DNA of 64,000 nucleotides from Bosea vaviloviae (lineage in GTDB: Bacteria; Pseudomonadota; Alphaproteobacteria; Rhizobiales; Beijerinckiaceae), in contig NZ_CP017147.1 in NCBI RefSeq assembly GCF_001741865.1, positions 1,727,001-1,791,000 of the forward strand. Reading direction: 5' to 3'. The position numbers were made by a program, and so were the translations under genes. Shown here piece by piece: positions 17,991-26,283 of this stretch. Position 1 is the first letter of the stretch; every line of letters starts with the position of its first letter. The notes under the pieces are model-generated. The model did not search any database, was not told the origin of the DNA, and was given only the letters and a program-made list of their open reading frames with translations.

Positions 17991-18044
17991 ACAGAAGGTG
18001 TTCTGACGGGGCCGCTGAACGTGCGATCCAGAGAGGACATCTCA

Positions 18045-19070
18045 ATGCGCAAAATTCTCATTCTCGCGGCCGCCTCAATCGGGCTGTCCGGCGCGGTCCA
18101 GGCTGCCGACATCACCGGCGCCGGCGCGACTTTCCCCTTCCCGATCTACGCCAAATGGGCTGAAGCCTATAAGAAGGAGACCAATATCGGTCTCAATTAC
18201 CAGTCGATCGGCTCGGGTGGCGGCATCCGCCAGATCAAGGCCAAGACGGTCGCCTTCGGCGCCACCGACGCCCCGCTCAAGGGCGAGGACCTGACCAAGG
18301 ACGGCCTGATCCAGTTCCCGACCGTGATGGGCGGCGTCGTTCCCGCGATCAACGTCGCCGGCGTCGAGGCCGGCAAGCTCAAGCTGACCGGCCCGATCAT
18401 CGCCGCGATCTATATGGGCGACATCAAGAAGTGGAACGACCCCAAGATCGTCGCGCTCAACGCCGGCGTGACCCTCCCCGACGCCAACATCAACCCGGTC
18501 TATCGCTCGGACGGATCGGGCACGACCTATGTCTTCACCGATTACCTCTCCAAGGTTTCGGCTGACTGGAAGTCCAAGGTCGGCGCCAACCAGTCGGTCC
18601 AGTGGGCCGTCGGCATCGGCGGCAAGGGCAATGAGGGCGTCTCGGCTTCGGTCAAGCAGGTCGCCAACTCGATCGGTTATGTCGAGTACGCCTACGCCAA
18701 GCAGAACAAGCTCAACTTCGCGCTGATCCAGAACGCCGACGGCAACTACCCGGCCCCCGACGACAAGGCCTTCCAGGCCGCCGCCGCCAACGCCAACTGG
18801 AACGAGGCTCCCGGCTTCGGCATCTCGCTGAACAACCAGAAGGGCGCCGAAGCCTGGCCGATCACGGCCGCGACCTTCCTGCTCGTCCATGCCAAGCCGG
18901 AGAAGCCGGAAGAGGTGCAGGCCGCGCTGAAGTTCGTCGACTGGGCCTTCAAGAACGGCGACAAGCTCGCTCTCGACCTCGACTATGTGCCGCTGCCGAC
19001 CGCCGTCAAGGATCAGGTCCGCAACGCCTGGAAGGGCGTCACCGACCCGGCCGGCAAGCCGATCTTCTGA
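18045..19070 (+). CDS. pstS: Phosphate ABC transporter substrate-binding protein PstS
   Basis: A 341-residue periplasmic phosphate receptor. The signal peptide MRKILILAAASIGLSGAVQA ends before ADITGAGATFPFPIYAKWAEAY, the diagnostic PstS opening. The phosphate-contacting segments GSGGGIRQIK, FGATDAPL and RSDGSGTTYVFTDYL are present. The start follows a GAGAGGA ribosome site and a PHO box. A palindromic repeat separates it from pstC, which may let the receptor be made in excess. Confidence 0.97.
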   Translation: MRKILILAAASIGLSGAVQAADITGAGATFPFPIYAKWAEAYKKETNIGLNYQSIGSGGGIRQIKAKTVAFGATDAPLKGEDLTKDGLIQFPTVMGGVVPAINVAGVEAGKLKLTGPIIAAIYMGDIKKWNDPKIVALNAGVTLPDANINPVYRSDGSGTTYVFTDYLSKVSADWKSKVGANQSVQWAVGIGGKGNEGVSASVKQVANSIGYVEYAYAKQNKLNFALIQNADGNYPAPDDKAFQAAAANANWNEAPGFGISLNNQKGAEAWPITAATFLLVHAKPEKPEEVQAALKFVDWAFKNGDKLALDLDYVPLPTAVKDQVRNAWKGVTDPAGKPIF

Positions 19071-19117
19071 TCGGAGCGCGACAAGGCGAAGCGGGCTCCC
19101 TGCTTCGCCACGTTATT

Positions 19118-19173
19118 CTCAGCCTTCATCCTTCGAGACGCGCCTGCGGCGCTCCTCAGGATGAGGGCTGAGG
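19118..19173. repeat. Inverted repeat between pstS and pstC (family C)
   Basis: CTCAGCCTTCATCC and GGATGAGGGCTGAG arms enclose a second GCCTGCGGCGC hairpin. Nearly the same element lies between metI and metQ (44694-44756). Such hairpins can stabilise the mRNA of the upstream gene or lower downstream expression. Confidence 0.75.
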
Positions 19174-19232
19174 TTGCTCAGGCCGATAAAGCGGCTTGGG
19201 AAGCCTCGGCAACGATACCGGAGTACCCGCGG

Positions 19233-20204
19233 ATGACCGCCGTGACCGACCACATGACCGTTCCCGGCGCTGCGCCCCAGCGAAAGACCCCCAAGGGCAC
19301 CTTCGACATCATCTTCCGCAACGCCAGCTTCCTGTCGGCGCTGTTCGTCCTCGTCCTGCTCGCCGGCATCATGCTGTCGATGATCATGGGCGGCTGGCCG
19401 GCCTTCCGCGAGATGGGGCTCGGCTTCCTGACCTCCAGCGTCTGGGACACGCAGAACGACCAGTACGGCGCCTGGCCCGCCATCGTCGGCACCCTCTCGA
19501 CCGCCCTTCTGGCGCTGGTCATCGGCGTGCCGCTGTCGCTGGGCATCGCCGTCTACCTGACGCAGCTCGCACCGCCCTGGTTCAAGCAGCCGGTCTCGAC
19601 CGCGATCGAACTCCTCGCCGCCGTGCCCTCGATCATCTACGGCATGTGGGGCCTGTTCGTCTTCGTGCCGCTGTTTGCAGCCTATGTGCAGGTGCCGCTC
19701 TCCAACATCGTCGAAGGCCTGCCTATCGTCGGCACGGTGCTGTATTCGCGCTCGCCCTCCGGCCTCGGCATCCTCACGGCCGGCATCATCCTCGCCTTCA
19801 TGATCATCCCCTTCATCGCCTCGATCACCCGCGACATGCTGGACCAGATTCCGTCCGTGCTGCGCGAGAGCGCCTACGGTATCGGCGCGACCACCTGGGA
19901 GGTGGTGCGCCATGTGCTGGTGCCGCAGGCCGGCGTCTCGATCATCGGCGCGATCATGCTGGGCCTCGGCCGTGCGCTGGGCGAAACCATGGCGGTGACC
20001 TTCGTCGTCGGCAACGCCAACCGGCTCTCGGCCTCGATCATGGATCCCGGCTCGACAATCGCCTCGCGCATCGCCAACGAGTTCAATGAGGCCATGGGCC
20101 TGCAACTCAATGCGCTGATCGCGCTGGGCTGCATCCTGTTCTTCGTCACCTTCGTCGTCCTCGTCATCGCGCGCATCCTGGTGTCGCGCGTCAAAGCCTA
20201 CTGA
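19233..20204 (+). CDS. pstC: Phosphate ABC transporter permease PstC
   Basis: A 323-residue permease with about six membrane helices and the PstC signatures ELLAAVPSIIYGMWGLFVFVP, VLRESAYGIGATTWEVVRHVLVPQA (the EAA loop that docks on PstB) and GLGRALGETMAVTFVVGN. ATG 19233 (MTAVTDHM) was taken because the frame upstream runs through the repeat. It follows pstS and lies 12 bases before pstA. Confidence 0.95.
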   Translation: MTAVTDHMTVPGAAPQRKTPKGTFDIIFRNASFLSALFVLVLLAGIMLSMIMGGWPAFREMGLGFLTSSVWDTQNDQYGAWPAIVGTLSTALLALVIGVPLSLGIAVYLTQLAPPWFKQPVSTAIELLAAVPSIIYGMWGLFVFVPLFAAYVQVPLSNIVEGLPIVGTVLYSRSPSGLGILTAGIILAFMIIPFIASITRDMLDQIPSVLRESAYGIGATTWEVVRHVLVPQAGVSIIGAIMLGLGRALGETMAVTFVVGNANRLSASIMDPGSTIASRIANEFNEAMGLQLNALIALGCILFFVTFVVLVIARILVSRVKAY

Positions 20205-20216
20205 GCGAGCCCGGTC

Positions 20217-21107
20217 ATGAGCCTGACGACACCCTCCACCGTCCGCCCGCTGCCCCATGCCGAATGGGGCCGCGTCCGCCAGTCGCGCCGCACGGCCGAT
20301 AAACTCATGCGCATCATCGCGGCCGGCTTCACCGGCCTTGCGATCTTCGTGCTGTTCTGGATTCTCGGCATGCTGATCGTGAAGGGCGTCGGCGGGTTGT
20401 CCGTCGCGACCTTCACGCAGATCACGCCGGGTCCCGGTTCGGAGGGCGGCGGCCTCGCCAACGCCATCGTCGGCTCGATCGTGCTGACCTTCCTCGGCAT
20501 CGTGGTGGCGACGCCGATCGGCGTGCTCGCCGGCACCTATCTCGCCGAATACGGCAAGGGCTCGAAGCTCGCCGACCTGATCCGTTTCATCAACGACATC
20601 CTGCTCTCGGCGCCCTCGATCCTGATCGGCCTGTTCGTCTACGTCATCATGGTCGAGCCTCTGGGCGGCTATTCCGGCTGGGCCGGCGGCGTGGCGCTCG
20701 GCATCATCGCGATCCCGGTCATCGTGCGGACCACCGAGGACATGCTGCGCCTGGTTCCGGGGCCGCTGCGCGAGGCCGGCTCGGCGCTCGGCGCGCCGCC
20801 TTCCGTCGTGATCACCTCGATCACCTGGCGGGCGGCCAAATCCGGCATGGTCACCGGCATCCTGCTCGCTCTTGCCCGCATCGCCGGCGAGACCGCGCCG
20901 CTGATCTTCACCGCGCTGAACAACAATTTCTGGTTCTCGCCCTCTCTCTCGGGCGGCGTTTCCAACTTGCCGGTGACGATCTACCAGTTCGCCTCGGCGC
21001 CTTACGAGAACTGGCAGCAGCTCGCCTGGGCCGGCTCGCTGATCATCACCATGTCGATCCTGGTGCTCTCGCTCATCGCCCGCCGCATCGTGCGCGGCTC
21101 CAAGTAA
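20217..21107 (+). CDS. pstA: Phosphate ABC transporter permease PstA
   Basis: A 296-residue second permease subunit. The segments [57 protein letters not shown] (EAA loop) and [16 protein letters not shown] are characteristic of PstA. Membrane helices are spread along the protein. It is the partner of PstC in the inner-membrane channel and is followed by pstB after 64 bases. Confidence 0.95.
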   Translation: MSLTTPSTVRPLPHAEWGRVRQSRRTADKLMRIIAAGFTGLAIFVLFWILGMLIVKGVGGLSVATFTQITPGPGSEGGGLANAIVGSIVLTFLGIVVATPIGVLAGTYLAEYGKGSKLADLIRFINDILLSAPSILIGLFVYVIMVEPLGGYSGWAGGVALGIIAIPVIVRTTEDMLRLVPGPLREAGSALGAPPSVVITSITWRAAKSGMVTGILLALARIAGETAPLIFTALNNNFWFSPSLSGGVSNLPVTIYQFASAPYENWQQLAWAGSLIITMSILVLSLIARRIVRGSK

Positions 21108-21171
21108 TCCGTCGCTTCAAACAATACGTCGCTTCTGACATTCGTCGCGTCCGATCCGAAGGAACCCTTCG

Positions 21172-21972
21172 ATGCTTTCGACCCTGGAACTGAGCCCGCA
21201 ATCACTCGACGCCGATGCCCCCGTCCGGATCGCGGTCAAGAACCTCGATTTCTACTACGGCGAGCACAAGGCGCTGAAGAGCGTCAATCTCGATTTCCGC
21301 GACCGCCACGTCACGGCGCTGATCGGCCCCTCGGGCTGCGGCAAGTCGACCCTGCTGCGCATCTTCAACCGCATCTACTCGCTCTACCCTGAGCAGCGCG
21401 CCACCGGCGAGGTCATCCTCGACGGCCGCAACGTCATCTCCAACGATGTCGACGTGAACGAGTTGCGCTCGCGCATCGGCATGGTCTTCCAGAAGCCGAC
21501 GCCGTTCCCGATGTCGATCTACGACAATGTCGCCTTCGGCATCCGGCTCTATGAGAAGCCGCCGAAGTCGGAGCTCGACGATCGCGTCGAGGGCGCGCTG
21601 CGCCGCGCGGCGCTCTGGGACGAGGTCAAGGACAAGCTCAAGGCCTCGGGCATGGGCCTGTCGGGCGGCCAGCAGCAGCGCCTGTGCATCGCGCGCACCA
21701 TCGCGCAGAAGCCGGAGGTGATCCTGTTCGACGAACCGACCTCGGCGCTCGATCCGATCTCGACCGGCAAGATCGAGGATCTGCTGGAGCAGCTCAAGAC
21801 CGATTTCACCATCGTCATCGTCACCCACAACATGCAGCAGGCGGCGCGTATCTCGCAGTATACCGCCTTCATGTATCTTGGCGAGGTGATCGAGTTCGCG
21901 CCGACCAACACCATCTTCATGAACCCGCACAAGAAGCAGACCCAGGACTATGTCACCGGCCGCTTCGGCTGA
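21172..21972 (+). CDS. pstB: Phosphate ABC transporter ATP-binding protein PstB
   Basis: A 266-residue ATPase with [19 protein letters not shown] near the start, Walker A GPSGCGKS near 53, the PstB-specific [20 protein letters not shown] near 105, signature [13 protein letters not shown] and Walker [14 protein letters not shown]. It ends with [13 protein letters not shown], the standard PstB C-terminus. It powers phosphate import and, with PhoU, transmits phosphate status to PhoR. Confidence 0.97.
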   Translation: MLSTLELSPQSLDADAPVRIAVKNLDFYYGEHKALKSVNLDFRDRHVTALIGPSGCGKSTLLRIFNRIYSLYPEQRATGEVILDGRNVISNDVDVNELRSRIGMVFQKPTPFPMSIYDNVAFGIRLYEKPPKSELDDRVEGALRRAALWDEVKDKLKASGMGLSGGQQQRLCIARTIAQKPEVILFDEPTSALDPISTGKIEDLLEQLKTDFTIVIVTHNMQQAARISQYTAFMYLGEVIEFAPTNTIFMNPHKKQTQDYVTGRFG

Positions 21973-22011
21973 CTGTCGAACCCTGTTTTCGCTTCCAGAG
22001 GATCCGCCGCG

Positions 22012-22731
22012 ATGACCGACCATATCGTCCGCTCCTACGACGCCGAACTCGAGGCGCTGCGCCGCAGCCTCGCCGAGATGGGCGGCATGTCCGAGCGCAT
22101 GCTCGGCGATTCCACCGTGGCGCTGGTGCGCCGCGACACCACGCTCGCCCAGAAGGTGATCAGCGCCGACCAGCGCCTCGACAACCTGCAGCGCGATGTC
22201 GAGGAGCGCGCGGTCCTGACCATCGCGCGGCGCCAGCCGCTGGCGAACGACCTGCGTGAATTGATCTCGGCGATCCGCATCGCTGCCGACATCGAGCGCG
22301 TCGGCGATCTCGCCAAGAACATCGCCAAGCGCGCGGTCGCGATCTCCGGCCAGTTCCAGCCGCCGCATCGCGCCGTGGTCGGGCTCGAGCATATGAGCCG
22401 CCTCGTCCAGGCCCAGCTCAAGGACGTGCTCGACGCCTATGCCGCGAGCAACGAACAGAAGGCCATGGAGGTCTGGCGCCGCGACGACGAGATCGACGCG
22501 CTCTACACCTCGCTCTTCCGGGAATTGCTGACCTATATGATGGAAGATCCGCGCAACATCACCTTCTGCACGCATCTCCTGTTCTGCGCCAAGAACGTCG
22601 AGCGCATCGGCGATCACACCACCAACATCGCCGAGACGATCCATTATCTCGTCACCGGCGAGTCGCTCGATCTCAACCGCCCGAAGCTCGACACCACCGA
22701 CATCAATGTCGAGGCGGTGACGGGGAGCTGA
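22012..22731 (+). CDS. phoU: Phosphate signalling protein PhoU
   Basis: A 239-residue all-helical cytoplasmic protein with two PhoU repeats. The metal-binding signatures ELRELISAIRIAADIERVGDLAKNIAKRA and FCTHLLFCAKNVERIGDHTTNIAE are clear. It represses PhoR activity when phosphate is plentiful and limits Pst transport. It is in the standard position after pstB, 39 bases downstream. Confidence 0.97.
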   Translation: MTDHIVRSYDAELEALRRSLAEMGGMSERMLGDSTVALVRRDTTLAQKVISADQRLDNLQRDVEERAVLTIARRQPLANDLRELISAIRIAADIERVGDLAKNIAKRAVAISGQFQPPHRAVVGLEHMSRLVQAQLKDVLDAYAASNEQKAMEVWRRDDEIDALYTSLFRELLTYMMEDPRNITFCTHLLFCAKNVERIGDHTTNIAETIHYLVTGESLDLNRPKLDTTDINVEAVTGS

Positions 22732-22765
22732 TGGAATGAACGCACCGGCACCTTTCCCGTCAGGG

Positions 22766-22871
22766 TCGTCCTCGGGCTTGTCCCGAGGATCATCCCGACC
22801 ATCCACGTCTTCGCCGGTCGAGACCTGTGTTCAAGACATGGATGCTCGCCACAAGGGCGAGCATGACGGTG
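22766..22871. repeat. Pair of short inverted repeats between phoU and phoB (family A)
   Basis: CCTCGGGCTTGTCCCGAGG and ATGCTCGCCACAAGGGCGAGCAT are each self-complementary hairpins bounded by GTCGTCC and ATGACGG. Related copies are at 40928-41025 and 45700-45791. Confidence 0.7.
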
Positions 22872-22905
22872 TGTGTCGGCTGAATGCCAAGAACGGAACC
22901 GAGAC

Positions 22906-23604
22906 ATGCCCGCACGCATCCTGATCGTCGAGGACGAGGAGCCGCTCACCCTGCTCCTGCGCTACAATCTCGAAGCCGAGGGCTTCGAGGTCGACAGCGT
23001 CGCGCGCGGCGACGATGCTGAACTGCATCTGCGCGACCACACGCCCGACCTCGTCCTGCTCGACTGGATGCTGCCGGGCCTGTCGGGCATCGAGCTCTGC
23101 CGCCGCCTGCGCACGCGCCGCGACACCGAGCGCGTGCCGATCATCATGCTCACCGCCCGCGGCGAGGAGACCGAGCGCGTGCGCGGCCTCGCCACCGGTG
23201 CTGACGACTACGTGGTCAAGCCGTTCTCGCTGCCTGAACTGATCGCGCGCATCCAGGCGCTGCTGCGCCGGGCGAAGCCTGGCCATGTCGCCGGGCTGCT
23301 CGCGGCCGGCGATCTCGAGCTCGACCGCACGACGCGCCGCGTCCGCCGCTCCGGCGCGGAATTGCATCTCGGCCCGACCGAATTCCGCCTGCTCGAATTC
23401 CTGATGCAGGCGCCTGGCCGGGTCTATTCCCGCGCACAACTCCTCGACGCCGTCTGGGGTCGCGACGTCTATATCGACGAGCGCACGGTCGACGTTCATG
23501 TCGGGCGCCTGCGCAAGGCGATCACGCCCGGTGACGCCAAGGACCCGCTGCGCACCGTGCGCGGCGCGGGCTACGCTTTCGACGAGACTTTCGCGCGGGG
23601 CTGA
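22906..23604 (+). CDS. phoB: Phosphate regulon response regulator PhoB
   Basis: A 232-residue OmpR-family regulator. The receiver domain has acidic residues VEDEE, the phospho-acceptor Asp in LVLLDWMLPG near residue 53, and Lys in DDYVVKPFS near 105. The winged-helix domain covers about 130-230 (LGPTEFRLLEFLMQAPGRVYSR, DERTVDVHVGRLRKAI). It closes the cluster and should bind the PHO box at 17973. The start at MPARILIVEDEE fits the family. Confidence 0.95.
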   Translation: MPARILIVEDEEPLTLLLRYNLEAEGFEVDSVARGDDAELHLRDHTPDLVLLDWMLPGLSGIELCRRLRTRRDTERVPIIMLTARGEETERVRGLATGADDYVVKPFSLPELIARIQALLRRAKPGHVAGLLAAGDLELDRTTRRVRRSGAELHLGPTEFRLLEFLMQAPGRVYSRAQLLDAVWGRDVYIDERTVDVHVGRLRKAITPGDAKDPLRTVRGAGYAFDETFARG

Positions 23605-23612
23605 AAGCGCGC

Positions 23613-23705
23613 GTCATTCTCGGGTTTGACCCGAGAATCTCCAGCCGCATGAAGCGCCATTCGGTTCGGCATGAGATGCGCGGGTCAAGCCCGAGCATGG
23701 ACGAT
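23613..23705. repeat. Inverted repeat between phoB and flavoprotein gene (family A)
   Basis: GTCATTCTCGGGTTTGACCCGAGAAT forms a hairpin, followed by GCGCGGGTCAAGCCCGAGCATG. The element has the same plan as the repeat at 45700-45791. Confidence 0.65.
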
Positions 23706-23745
23706 CGCGCTTGACCCGCGCGCCCGCCGGCCCCAAGCCCTCCCG

Positions 23746-24960
23746 ATGCAAAACAAATCCATCGCGATCATCGGCGCAGGCCCCTCCGGCCTGATCGCCG
23801 CCGAGCGGCTGTCCGCCGCCGGCCACGCCGTTACGGTCTATGACCGCATGCCCTCGCCGGCGCGTAAATTCCTGCTTGCCGGCCGCGGTGGGCTGAACCT
23901 GACCCATTCCGAACCGCTGGATCAGTTCCTGACGCGCTATCGCGGCGCGCAGGCCTGGCTCGAACCGGCGATCCGCGCCTTCCCGCCCCAGGCTTTGCGC
24001 GATTGGGCCGACGGTCTCGGCGCCGACAGCTTCATCGGCACGAGCGGGCGCGTCTTTCCCAAGGCGATGAAGGCCTCGCCTCTGCTGCGCGCCTGGCTGC
24101 GCCGGCTGGAAGGGCAAGGCGTGACATTCGCTCCGGGCAGGCTCTGGACCGGCTGGAGCGCCGATGGCGCGCTCGCCTTCCAGACCCGCGACGGCGGGGT
24201 CGAGACGATCCGGCCCGGCGCGACCTTGCTGGCGCTCGGCGGCGCGAGCTGGCCGCGCCTTGGCTCAGATGGCGGCTGGGCGCCTCGACTCGTGGAGCGC
24301 GGAGTCACCGTCGCGCCGCTGCTGCCGGCCAATGGCGGCTTCACGGTGGCCTGGTCGGCGACGATGCGCGAGCGCTTCAGTGGCGCGCCGTTGAAGCGCA
24401 TCGTCATTCGCTTCGGTGAGCGTCAGGCCACCGGTGAGGCGATGATCGATGCCGACGGTATCGAGGGCGGCGCGGTCTATGCGCTCTCGGGCCTGCTGCG
24501 CGAGGCGATCCTGCGCCAGGGCAGGGCGGCGGTCACGCTCGACCTGCGGCCCGACATGGAGACCGCCCGCCTCGTTGAGCGTCTGGCGAAGCGTCGCAAG
24601 GGCGAGACGCTGAGCAACCATCTGCGCAAGGCGGCGGGCCTGTCGCCGGCTGCGATCGCGCTCCTGCGCGAGGCGAGCCCGCGCTTGCCTGAGGACGCAG
24701 CGGCCTTGGCGGCGCTGATCAAGACCGCTCCCCTCACACTCACCGGCCTCGCCCCGATCACGCGGGCGATTTCGAGCGCCGGCGGCATCGAAGCTGGTGC
24801 GGTCACCCCCGATTTCATGCTGAAGGCATTGCCCGGCGTCTTCGTTGCCGGCGAGATGCTGGACTGGGAAGCCCCGACCGGCGGCTACCTGCTGCAGGCC
24901 TGCTTCGCCACCGGCATCGCGGCGGCGGCGGGGCTGGAGGCTTGGCTGGCGCGAGGGTAA
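23746..24960 (+). CDS. NAD(P)/FAD-dependent oxidoreductase of the HI0933 family
   Basis: A 404-residue flavoprotein. The FAD-binding motif IGAGPSGLIAAERL is at residues 8-21, followed by the family hallmark KFLLAGRGGLNLTHSEP near 44-60 and GGASWPRLGSDGGW near 165. The C-terminal FAD loop GVFVAGEMLDWEAPTGGYLLQACFATG is the HI0933-type end. These proteins (BaiN/HI0933-like, TIGR03862-type) are annotated as oxidoreductases of mostly unknown substrate. ATG 23746 opens directly on the nucleotide-binding strand. It is probably a single-gene unit. Confidence 0.92.
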   Translation: MQNKSIAIIGAGPSGLIAAERLSAAGHAVTVYDRMPSPARKFLLAGRGGLNLTHSEPLDQFLTRYRGAQAWLEPAIRAFPPQALRDWADGLGADSFIGTSGRVFPKAMKASPLLRAWLRRLEGQGVTFAPGRLWTGWSADGALAFQTRDGGVETIRPGATLLALGGASWPRLGSDGGWAPRLVERGVTVAPLLPANGGFTVAWSATMRERFSGAPLKRIVIRFGERQATGEAMIDADGIEGGAVYALSGLLREAILRQGRAAVTLDLRPDMETARLVERLAKRRKGETLSNHLRKAAGLSPAAIALLREASPRLPEDAAALAALIKTAPLTLTGLAPITRAISSAGGIEAGAVTPDFMLKALPGVFVAGEMLDWEAPTGGYLLQACFATGIAAAAGLEAWLARG

Positions 24961-24992
24961 GCTGAGCAAGAAATCTCGCTCCAGAACCTCCA

Positions 24993-25114
24993 CGTCATCC
25001 TGGACAAGCGGCGGAGCCGCGTAGCTCCGGGATCCATCGTAGAGCCAGGTCCGTCAAAGGATCGGCCCTCCGATGATCCCGGCGCTCCGCTTCGCTTCGG
25101 CCAGGATGACGGCG
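24993..25114. repeat. Palindromic intergenic repeat (family A)
   Basis: CGTCATCCTGG at 24993 pairs with CCAGGATGACGG at about 25102, with inner GGGATCCATCG and GATGATCCC arms. It resembles the repeat at 12429-12535. Confidence 0.7.
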
Positions 25115-25196
25115 TGGTTCCGGGAGACATCTGGCTCCGGGAGACATGGGACAAGCGAGTGCGCTTCTCCCGCCTGCCCCTAGGTCTGCCCCTTCG

Positions 25197-25547
25197 TCAC
25201 GCGTCGTGAGGTGAGGCCACCCCGCGCTCGCGGTCCCGGGCCCGCTCGTAGATGGCGCCGAGATCGTGGCTTACCAGCATGACGGCGTCCTGGCTCAACG
25301 GCTTGGCCTGGATCGCCCCATTGGTCAGCAGGAAGAGCTGCACCAGCGCCGAGCGCCCGGCATCGTCCAGGCCCATGACCTGAGTCAGCAGCCAGAGATC
25401 GTCGGGGAGGTCGAAATGGGACGCTGCTTCCAGCAGCGGGGTGTAGCCCCGGTGCCGTTCCATCAGCGTCATCAGGGTCGCCAGCGCGTTTCCGAGGTCT
25501 TGCCGTTCCTCGGAGGATAAGGCCGAATAGCTGTGCTCGTCATACAT
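25197..25547 (-). CDS. Small protein of unknown function overlapping luxI (116 aa)
   Basis: A 116-residue predicted helical, acidic cytoplasmic protein. It starts at ATG 25547, eight bases inside the 3' end of the luxI gene, so it is likely translationally coupled to the synthase. No domain is recognised. The sequence begins MYDEHSYSALSSEERQDLG and has Leu-rich helices (LATLMTLM, ALVQLFLL). A gene placed this way may encode a modulator of the LuxR regulator or of signal synthesis. The Agrobacterium anti-activator TraM is also a helical protein of about 100 residues, but I see no clear sequence match. Confidence 0.8.
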   Translation of the reverse strand: MYDEHSYSALSSEERQDLGNALATLMTLMERHRGYTPLLEAASHFDLPDDLWLLTQVMGLDDAGRSALVQLFLLTNGAIQAKPLSQDAVMLVSHDLGAIYERARDRERGVASPHDA

Positions 25548-26184
25548 GGTTGGTTCGCCTTTCCTCGGTGATGTGCGGCCCATGCCGCCGGTCGACCAAT
25601 GTCGGGGCCGCAATCCGTTTGAATGCCAGCGTGTTGCGCCAAGCCTCTTCGGTCACGCTGATCATCGTGCCGATGCAGGACATGCCGTCGATCATCGTCG
25701 GCAGGCCGAGCGGTTTGACCTCCCAGCCGAGCTCCAGGAAGCGCGGCATCCACCAGGTTTCCATCACGACGGTGATCGCGCTGAAATGCTGCTCCAGGCA
25801 GTATTCGAGAATGCCGGCGAGGACGGTGTGCAGCACGGTGGATTCGCGGCCGCGATACTCGGGAACCACGAAGATCCGGGTCCATTCTACGATGTCGGGG
25901 CCACGCTGGAGGCCGCGGATATTGGCGAGGTAGGGAAAGACCTCGCTCATCAGATGCGGGCCGAGCGTCGGCACGAGGCGGGAGCCCCCGATGACCTTGC
26001 CCTCCTTCAGCGCCAGCAGATAGACCGCGTCGTCGGTGTCGAACTGGTCGACCTCGCGTCCGTCGGGGCGCTCCAGCTCCATCCAGCGGCGCTCCTCGAC
26101 ATAGATGCGGTGCCGGATGCGGAAATGTTCCTCGATCTGGTCGGCATAGAGCCGGCGATTGGAGGCGTCGATGATGTGAATCAT
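25540..26184 (-). CDS. Acyl-homoserine-lactone synthase (LuxI family)
   Basis: A 214-residue autoinducer synthase that joins S-adenosylmethionine to an acyl donor. The N-terminal motif FRIRHRIYVEERRW (Arg near 24, Trp near 34) and DQFDTDDAVYLLAL, GSRLVPT, and EWTRIFV carry the invariant residues of LuxI proteins (equivalents of Arg24, Trp34, Asp45, Asp48, Arg70, Glu101, Arg104). The opening MIHIIDASNRRLYADQ recalls the BjaI/RpaI type, which uses acyl- or aryl-CoA, but this is only an impression. luxR lies 99 bases upstream on the same strand. The ribosome site is buried in a hairpin. Confidence 0.92.
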   Translation of the reverse strand: MIHIIDASNRRLYADQIEEHFRIRHRIYVEERRWMELERPDGREVDQFDTDDAVYLLALKEGKVIGGSRLVPTLGPHLMSEVFPYLANIRGLQRGPDIVEWTRIFVVPEYRGRESTVLHTVLAGILEYCLEQHFSAITVVMETWWMPRFLELGWEVKPLGLPTMIDGMSCIGTMISVTEEAWRNTLAFKRIAAPTLVDRRHGPHITEERRTNHV

Positions 26185-26187
26185 GAG

Positions 26188-26213
26188 TTCTTCCTCAGCG
26201 GCGTGAGGAAGAA
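26188..26213 (-). promoter_or_regulatory. Hairpin sequestering the luxI ribosome-binding site
   Basis: Perfect 9-base arms (26188-26196 and 26205-26213) with an 8-base loop. The distal arm, read on the minus strand as GAGGAAGAA, contains the Shine-Dalgarno sequence three to ten bases before the luxI ATG. When folded it should block translation, and something must open it. It could equally be a chance dyad. Confidence 0.5.
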
Positions 26214-26240
26214 TTTTCTGCCGATCCGCGCCGGGCGGAA

Positions 26241-26256
26241 TCCCGGTTTTCCGGGA
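26241..26256. promoter_or_regulatory. Candidate lux-type box upstream of luxI
   Basis: TCCCGGTTTTCCGGGA is a perfect 6-bp inverted repeat with a 4-base spacer, centred about 64 bases before the luxI start in the luxR-luxI gap. Size and position fit the operator of the neighbouring LuxR protein, as in other luxR-luxI pairs. Confidence 0.5.
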
Positions 26257-26283
26257 GTGCCAGCGCTTTCGTTGGGCTGTAGA

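Noticed and set aside
22766..22871. Possible CRISPR or phage attachment repeats among the many short palindromes
   Set aside because: The repeats are dispersed single intergenic palindromes without regular spacers, and no cas or integrase gene is near any of them.
25197..25547. Naming the luxI-coupled small protein TraM
   Set aside because: Only size and predicted helicity agree; no sequence pattern of TraM was visible.
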